From Candidatus Omnitrophota bacterium (GTDB taxonomy: Bacteria; Omnitrophota; Gorgyraeia; 2-01-FULL-45-10), in assembly GCA_026387165.1 (NCBI GenBank), contig JAPLMG010000081.1:1-8769 (forward strand): DNA of 8,769 nucleotides. Direction: 5' to 3'. Positions 5,997 through 8,769 of the stretch are shown here, in pieces. The notes beneath the pieces are model-generated. The model had not been told where the DNA came from. It worked only from the letters and a program-made list of their open reading frames with translations, and ran no database searches. Made by a program: the position numbers and the translations under genes. Each line of letters opens with the position of its first letter. The stretch's first letter is position 1.

Positions 5997-6329
5997 ATGA
6001 AAAAAAATGAAAAAAAGAACGAGACGAGCAATAACAATCTGATAGTCGAAATCGAGAAGAAATTCGAACGTCATACTAATATATTGATGGAACAGATGAA
6101 GCATGAGGTTAAAACCGTAGCAGAAGGCCATAGCATCTTAGTTAAAAAGCTTGATAGGGTAGAATCTGAGATAGGTGAAATAAAAAATGATGTGCAGGAA
6201 TTAAAAAAAGACATGCGCGAAGTAAAGTCAGAGCTTGGCTCCGTTAAAATGATAGTGGTGAATATTAGTCACGAAATGAATGATCATGAAAAGCGCATTA
6301 AAAAGGTCGAAGAAAAGGTTTTTGTATAA
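5997..6329 (+). CDS. Small coiled-coil protein
   Basis: 110 residues. A lysine-rich start (MKKNEKKNETSNNN) is followed by a nearly continuous helix from about residue 17 to the end, with heptad spacing of hydrophobic residues: IEKKFERHTNILMEQ, ILVKKLDRVESEIGEIKND, VQELKKDMREVKSELGSV. No signal peptide, membrane segment or enzyme motif. The ATG is supported by GGGGGA 7 bases upstream. Small proteins of this kind are common beside toxin-antitoxin genes in genomes of this style, but I know no function for them; a scaffold or oligomerisation role is a guess. It ends about 170 bases before repeat copy 2 and is the last gene of insert A. Confidence 0.7.
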   Translation: MKKNEKKNETSNNNLIVEIEKKFERHTNILMEQMKHEVKTVAEGHSILVKKLDRVESEIGEIKNDVQELKKDMREVKSELGSVKMIVVNISHEMNDHEKRIKKVEEKVFV

Positions 6330-6499
6330 TAGCAATACCCATTCAATAAATCCTCACCAAGTAGTTCAATAAGTCAAACCTTGTAACAAATCCTCAAATC
6401 TGTCTTGTAAAAATCAAGCCACCGGTGTCTCTATGCCTGCTAAAAGGCATATTTGGACGGCATGGTTAAGGGTAAGAAAATACCGGAAGCACCGTCATA
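6330..6499. other. Intergenic end of insert A with a small hairpin
   Basis: No convincing gene. TTCAATAA and AAATCCTCA each occur twice at 6342-6400. A 7-bp hairpin TATGCCT-N6-AGGCATA lies at 6432-6451 without a following T-tract, so it is not a standard terminator. From the ATG at 6433 (inside the hairpin) a frame of 53 codons runs through repeat copy 2 into the acyltransferase frame and stops at 6592-6594; its first 25 residues (MPAKRHIWTAWLRVRKYRKH and five more) are strongly basic and unrecognised. Confidence 0.4.
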
Positions 6500-6566
6500 A
6501 ATATAGAATGGGCAAAAGAGAACCTGTAAAAATAGCCAAGACTGCCATAGTTGACAAGAAGGCGAA
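6500..6566 (+). repeat. Direct repeat copy 2 (internal)
   Basis: 6500-6549 is identical to copy 1 (50 of 50). Homology to copy 3 continues through 6566 (15 of 17 matches in 6550-6566). The bases before 6500 no longer encode SDR sequence (ATA in place of the AGG/AGA arginine codon), and after 6566 acyltransferase similarity ends. The copy thus has neither flanking gene, as expected for an internal junction between two tandem inserts. Confidence 0.92.
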
Positions 6567-6594
6567 ATATGGGTTTTTTTGTATTTGCTCTTGA
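6508..6594 (+). pseudogene. Truncated 5' end of the acyltransferase gene (copy 2)
   Basis: The frame from the ATG at 6508 reads MGKREPVKIAKTAIVDKKAK, close to the first 20 residues of the intact gene at 8618 (one K/R difference), then YGFFCICS and a stop. No hexapeptide repeat is present. It keeps six more matching codons than copy 1, so copies 1 and 2 have different right breakpoints. Confidence 0.75.
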
Positions 6595-6619
6595 CAAACT
6601 CTATTTTACCATGTAAATT
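6591..6619 (+). promoter_or_regulatory. Promoter of the ATPase gene
   Basis: TTGACA (6591-6596), 17-base spacer, TAAATT (6614-6619). The predicted start of transcription (about 6625-6627) coincides with the ATG at 6626, so the mRNA would have no leader. This is the first element inside insert B. Confidence 0.6.
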
Positions 6620-6625
6620 AGAAGT

Positions 6626-7789
6626 ATGATAGATAGAATGATTAAGCTCCCAAAAAGGCATAGTTTCTTTCTGCTTGGCCCGCGGCAGACAGGGAAGAGT
6701 ACTCTCCTGAAAGCCTTCTTTCCTTCAGGCTCCACGCTTTATTATAACTTGCTAAAATCCGAAGAATTCCTCCGGTTATCCGCAAATAGCGCTATCTTCA
6801 GGGAAGAGGTGCTTTCAAGAGATCGCCGCCAGACCCATATAATCGTCGACGAGATACAGCGTGTGCCGCAGTTACTTAACGAAGTGCACGCTCTCATGGA
6901 GGAGAAAGACGCTCCTTTCTTTGTGATGAGCGGCTCGTCTGCGCGGAAACTAAAACGGGCCAAATCAAACCTGCTCGCCGGGAGGGCCTGGAGTTATTCA
7001 TTATATCCGCTAACGCACATTGAGTTGGGCGCGGAATTTTCCTTGAACAGAGCTCTCGATCTTGGGACACTGCCAAGCGTCTATTTATCCGAAGGCACTG
7101 ATGACGCTAAACATACTTTAAAAGCTTATGTAGAGACGTATCTTAAAGAGGAGATACAAGAAGAGGCGCTTGTCCGTAACCTCGGTGGATTTCTACGATT
7201 TCTTACTTTGGCCGGCGATGAGAATGGAAATGTTATTAATTATTCGAACATAGCGCGTGAGACCGGGACGAGTTATCATACAGTGAAGGAGTATTTTCAG
7301 ATCCTGGAAGATACCTTGATAGGCTTTTTATTGCTTCCATACGCAAGATCCGCGCGAAAGCGGTTGGTGAAGCACCCAAAATTCTATTTCTTTGACACAG
7401 GCGTCCACCGCGCTCTTACGAAAAAGATCGCTGTCCCTCTGGAAAAGAAGACCTCAGACTATGGCAGGGCTTTTGAACATTTCATCATTACCGAAGTATT
7501 ACGTCTCGCGGATTACAAAGAATTGGATTACAAGTTTTCATTCTACGGAAGCTCAAACCAGGCAGAAGTCGATCTTATTATAGAGACTCCGAAAGGCAAG
7601 ACTATAGCCGTTGAGATCAAAGCAACTGATAACCCGAACATGGGTTCTTTACGCGGGCTTAAGTCTTTCGCGGAAATATGCCCTGATGCCGAACTGTATT
7701 GCGCCTCTCTTGCTCCCAGACGAAGAGTTGTTGATGATATTTCAATTCTTCCATGGAAGGAATTGTTTCAGATTATAGGAATTGTGTAA
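6626..7789 (+). CDS. AAA_14 / DUF4143 ATPase with C-terminal nuclease-like fold
   Basis: 387 residues, usual length for the family. Walker A G18-PRQTG-K24-S25 (LLGPRQTGKSTLL), Walker B with D75-E76 (HIIVDEIQRVPQLL), and the sensor-like MSGSSARKL (residues 101-109) define the AAA_14 ATPase domain. The DUF4143 part (about 180-350) includes a helix-turn-helix-like INYSNIARETGTSYHTVKEY, the conserved FYFFDTGVHRAL, GRAFEHFIITEV and EVDLII...AVEIKA, where D316 and E330-x-K332 fit a PD-(D/E)xK nuclease core. These proteins are abundant, often mobile and linked to toxin-antitoxin or defence islands; their exact role is unknown. The start at 6626 is the usual family start (MIDRMIKLP), although no ribosome site precedes it. 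It lies between repeat copy 2 and vapBC. Confidence 0.88.
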   Translation: MIDRMIKLPKRHSFFLLGPRQTGKSTLLKAFFPSGSTLYYNLLKSEEFLRLSANSAIFREEVLSRDRRQTHIIVDEIQRVPQLLNEVHALMEEKDAPFFVMSGSSARKLKRAKSNLLAGRAWSYSLYPLTHIELGAEFSLNRALDLGTLPSVYLSEGTDDAKHTLKAYVETYLKEEIQEEALVRNLGGFLRFLTLAGDENGNVINYSNIARETGTSYHTVKEYFQILEDTLIGFLLLPYARSARKRLVKHPKFYFFDTGVHRALTKKIAVPLEKKTSDYGRAFEHFIITEVLRLADYKELDYKFSFYGSSNQAEVDLIIETPKGKTIAVEIKATDNPNMGSLRGLKSFAEICPDAELYCASLAPRRRVVDDISILPWKELFQIIGIV

Positions 7790-7880
7790 TAATCGCGCAG
7801 GTTTTGTTCCCTGCATGAATGACCATCTGATAAACGCCGCTGTTTAGCCTTGCTGCGTATAAGTAGCCATAGCAATGTAC

Positions 7881-7909
7881 TTGACAAAATATGATGTATG
7901 ATGTATGAT
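7881..7909 (+). promoter_or_regulatory. Promoter of vapBC
   Basis: TTGACA (7881-7886), 17-base spacer, TATGAT (7904-7909). Transcription would start near 7916, one base before the strong ribosome site GGAGGTGA (7917-7924). A better -10 sequence, TATAAT (7911-7916), lies 24 bases from the same -35, which is too far for normal use. The difference of seven equals the repeat unit that makes up this spacer. Confidence 0.65.
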
Positions 7910-7917
7910 GTATAATG
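7890..7917. repeat. 7-bp tandem repeat in the vapBC promoter
   Basis: TATGATG three times without gaps (7890-7896, 7897-7903, 7904-7910), followed by a fourth, one-base-different unit TATAATG (7911-7917). Every unit contains a possible -10 box. Gain or loss of a unit changes the distance between the -35 box and the ribosome site. Confidence 0.9.
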
Positions 7918-7929
7918 GAGGTGAGGGAA

Positions 7930-8181
7930 ATGGGTAATTTACATCGGACACAAATTTATATCGAAGAGGATCAGATGCGTCAACTTAAGCTTGAGGCAGG
8001 GAGAGAACGTCTCGCTATTTCTGAGTTAATTCGAAGGGCGATACGGCACCTCTTGGAGACAAAGACAAAAAGCATTGACTGGAATAACGACCCTATTACC
8101 AGGACCGTTGGTAGAATCAAACTTTCGGTAACCAATGCCTCTGTGAACCACGATCGCTATTTATATGGGGGGAAGGGGTAA
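7930..8181 (+). CDS. vapB: VapB-type ribbon-helix-helix antitoxin
   Basis: 83 residues. The ATG at 7930 has GGAGGTGA 5 bases upstream; the ATG at 7915 lies within the -10 region and ribosome site and is not credible. Residues about 5-42 are a ribbon-helix-helix domain: the strand HRTQIYIEEDQ, then helix A (MRQLKLEAGRER) and helix B (ISELIRRAIRHLLET). The C-terminal part (TVGRIKLSVTNASVNHDRYLYG) is the flexible tail that in VapB proteins covers the toxin active site, and the ending HDRYLYG is characteristic of antitoxins paired with PIN toxins. It should bind its own promoter as a dimer, alone or with VapC. Its stop is 3 bases before the vapC start. Confidence 0.85.
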   Translation: MGNLHRTQIYIEEDQMRQLKLEAGRERLAISELIRRAIRHLLETKTKSIDWNNDPITRTVGRIKLSVTNASVNHDRYLYGGKG

Positions 8182-8184
8182 TCT

Positions 8185-8595
8185 ATGGAGAAGATCTTTG
8201 TGGATACCAGCGGGTGGGTGGCTCTTTTTGTAGATAACGATCAAAATCACAAAAAAGCAGCTTCTGTCTTTGAGGATATTAAAAGCTTGAAAGGCACGCT
8301 CATCTACACCTCAGACTATATCATTGACGAAACCATTACTACTATTCTGGCAAGAGGTAATCATAAGCAATCTGTTTTGGCGGGCGACGCGCTTTTTACG
8401 AGCAAAATAATTAAGATTATTCATGTCTCCGCGGATTATTTTCAAGCTGCCTGGGGGCTTTATCAGAAGTATAAAGATAAAATGTTCAGTTTTACAGATG
8501 TTACTTCCTTCGCGATAATGAAAGATCTTAATATCATTAAGGCCTTTGCTTTTGACAGGGAATTCGCCCAGGCAGGAATTGAGTTAATGGAGTGA
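8185..8595 (+). CDS. vapC: VapC-type PIN-domain ribonuclease toxin
   Basis: 136 residues forming one PIN domain. The acidic metal-binding residues are all visible: D7 in FVDTSGW, E49 in DYIIDETITT, D105 in FSFTDVTSFAIM and D124 in AFAFDREF. VapC toxins cleave tRNA or rRNA with Mg2+ and are held inactive by VapB. The start is supported by a G/A-rich ribosome site (GGGGGGAAGGGG at the end of vapB) and the 3-base gap to vapB shows coupling. All key residues are intact, so the toxin is probably active. The stop lies only 8 bases before the third copy of the direct repeat, so vapC is the last gene of insert B. Confidence 0.92.
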   Translation: MEKIFVDTSGWVALFVDNDQNHKKAASVFEDIKSLKGTLIYTSDYIIDETITTILARGNHKQSVLAGDALFTSKIIKIIHVSADYFQAAWGLYQKYKDKMFSFTDVTSFAIMKDLNIIKAFAFDREFAQAGIELME

Positions 8596-8603
8596 CCGGC
8601 ACG

Positions 8604-8676
8604 AGGAGAAATATAGAATGGGCAAGAGAGAACCTGTAAAAATAGCCAAAACTGCCATAGTCGACAAGAGGGCGAA
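8604..8676 (+). repeat. Direct repeat copy 3 (right boundary)
   Basis: 8610-8659 matches copies 1 and 2 at 48 of 50 bases; 8604-8609 still encodes the RR of the SDR end (AGG AGA against AGG AGG in copy 1), so a 12-codon SDR tail including the stop (8637-8639) survives. On the right the sequence continues into the intact acyltransferase gene. This is the right-boundary (attR-like) copy. Confidence 0.92.
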
Positions 8677-8769
8677 GATAGGAAAAGGCACTGTTGTATG
8701 GAATTTCGCGCAAATAATGCATGATGCGGTAGTGGGCAAAAACTGCATCATAGGTAACGGTGTTTTTAT
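8618..8769 (+). CDS. Hexapeptide-repeat (left-handed beta-helix) acyltransferase, 5' part (runs off the window)
   Basis: Fifty codons are visible. MGKREPVKIAKTAIVDKRAK leads into [LIV]-G-x4 repeats: IGKGTVVWNFAQIMHDAVVGKNCIIGNGVF. The pattern (AIVDKRAKIGKGTVVWNF followed by VVGKNCIIGNGVF) is like WbpD/WlbB-type N-acetyltransferases, which acetylate an amino sugar nucleotide during O-antigen or capsule synthesis with acetyl-CoA as donor; the visible part cannot decide the substrate. The start overlaps the SDR-derived stop by 22 bases, the same arrangement as at 4244, showing that SDR and acyltransferase were once adjacent genes. No ribosome site beyond AGGAGA (8604-8609) precedes the start. 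Confidence 0.85.
   Translation, partial: MGKREPVKIAKTAIVDKRAKIGKGTVVWNFAQIMHDAVVGKNCIIGNGVF

Noticed and set aside
6551..6579. Promoter made by TTGACA within repeat copy 2
   Set aside because: The -10 position at 17 bases is a run of T only, and the TTGACA at 6591 has a far better partner.
6561..6580. Intrinsic terminator at the GGGTTTTTTT tract after repeat copy 2
   Set aside because: There is a T-tract but no stem before it, and the only nearby hairpin (6432-6451) is more than 100 bases away without a T-tract.
7797..7814. Terminator hairpin GCAGG-N8-CCTGC after the ATPase gene
   Set aside because: A 5-bp stem with an 8-base loop and no T-tract behind it; too weak to call.
7915..7929. Longer vapB start at the ATG at 7915
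   Set aside because: That ATG lies within the -10 region and would translate the ribosome site GGAGGTGA; the ATG at 7930 is ideally spaced.
4286..8609. Integron cassette array
   Set aside because: The repeats are coding sequence in direct orientation, without the R/L boxes or GTTRRRY core of attC sites, and no integron integrase is seen.
4236..8676. CRISPR array
   Set aside because: Only three copies, spaced about 2 kb apart with genes between, and no cas genes.

Overview
The window looks like a metagenomic contig made of two parts of unlike composition. Positions 1 to about 520 are GC-rich (39 of the first 60 bases are G or C) and carry the 5' part of a LysR-family regulator on the minus strand, with a LysR-type operator in front of it. 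From about 525 onward the DNA is much more AT-rich (22 of 60 G or C around 661-720) and is a surface-polysaccharide locus of an uncultured Gram-negative-type bacterium. The gene style (membrane GT39 enzyme, GT4 glycosyltransferases, sugar-nucleotide SDR, hexapeptide acyltransferase, many small toxin-antitoxin genes, a Bro-N gene) is what I would expect from Omnitrophota-like or Elusimicrobiota-like lineages. That placement is an inference with low confidence. The junction near 520 cuts off the N-terminal half of the GT39 gene and may be an assembly chimera.

Layout. 455-1225: C-terminal part of a GT39-like membrane glycosyltransferase. 1215-2417: complete GT4 glycosyltransferase whose reading frame carries two short palindromic repeat elements. 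2402-3241: Bro-N/DinD-like gene lodged in the operon. 3339-4265: in-frame chimera of the first ~220 residues of a second GT4 enzyme and the last ~88 residues of an SDR sugar epimerase/dehydratase. 8618 to the end: start of a hexapeptide-repeat acyltransferase, which would normally follow the SDR gene directly with a short overlap.

The main point of interest lies between the SDR end and the acyltransferase start. The short stretch where SDR stop and acyltransferase start overlap occurs three times: 4236-4285, 6500-6549 (50 of 50 identical to the first) and 8610-8659 (48 of 50). The outer copies keep the flanking gene on their outer side only (SDR before copy 1, acyltransferase after copy 3), while the middle copy keeps neither. 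This is the pattern of attL / internal att / attR around two tandem inserts of about 2.2 and 2.0 kb. Insert A carries a divergent pair of units: an HTH-nucleotidyltransferase (MNT) antitoxin with a HEPN toxin on the minus strand, and a HigA-like XRE regulator on the plus strand, followed by a small coiled-coil protein with its own promoter. Insert B carries an AAA_14/DUF4143 ATPase and a VapBC toxin-antitoxin pair whose promoter contains a 7-bp tandem repeat. No integrase, transposase or attC-like site was seen, so how the inserts arrived is open. Serial gene capture, loss of duplicated gene pairs, or an assembly artefact are all possible.

No rRNA, tRNA, CRISPR array or convincing intrinsic terminator was found. 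The longest gene-poor stretches are 317-454 (GC-rich flank), 5785-5996 (ORF relic, tandem repeat and promoter) and 6330-6625 (hairpin, repeat copy 2, promoter).
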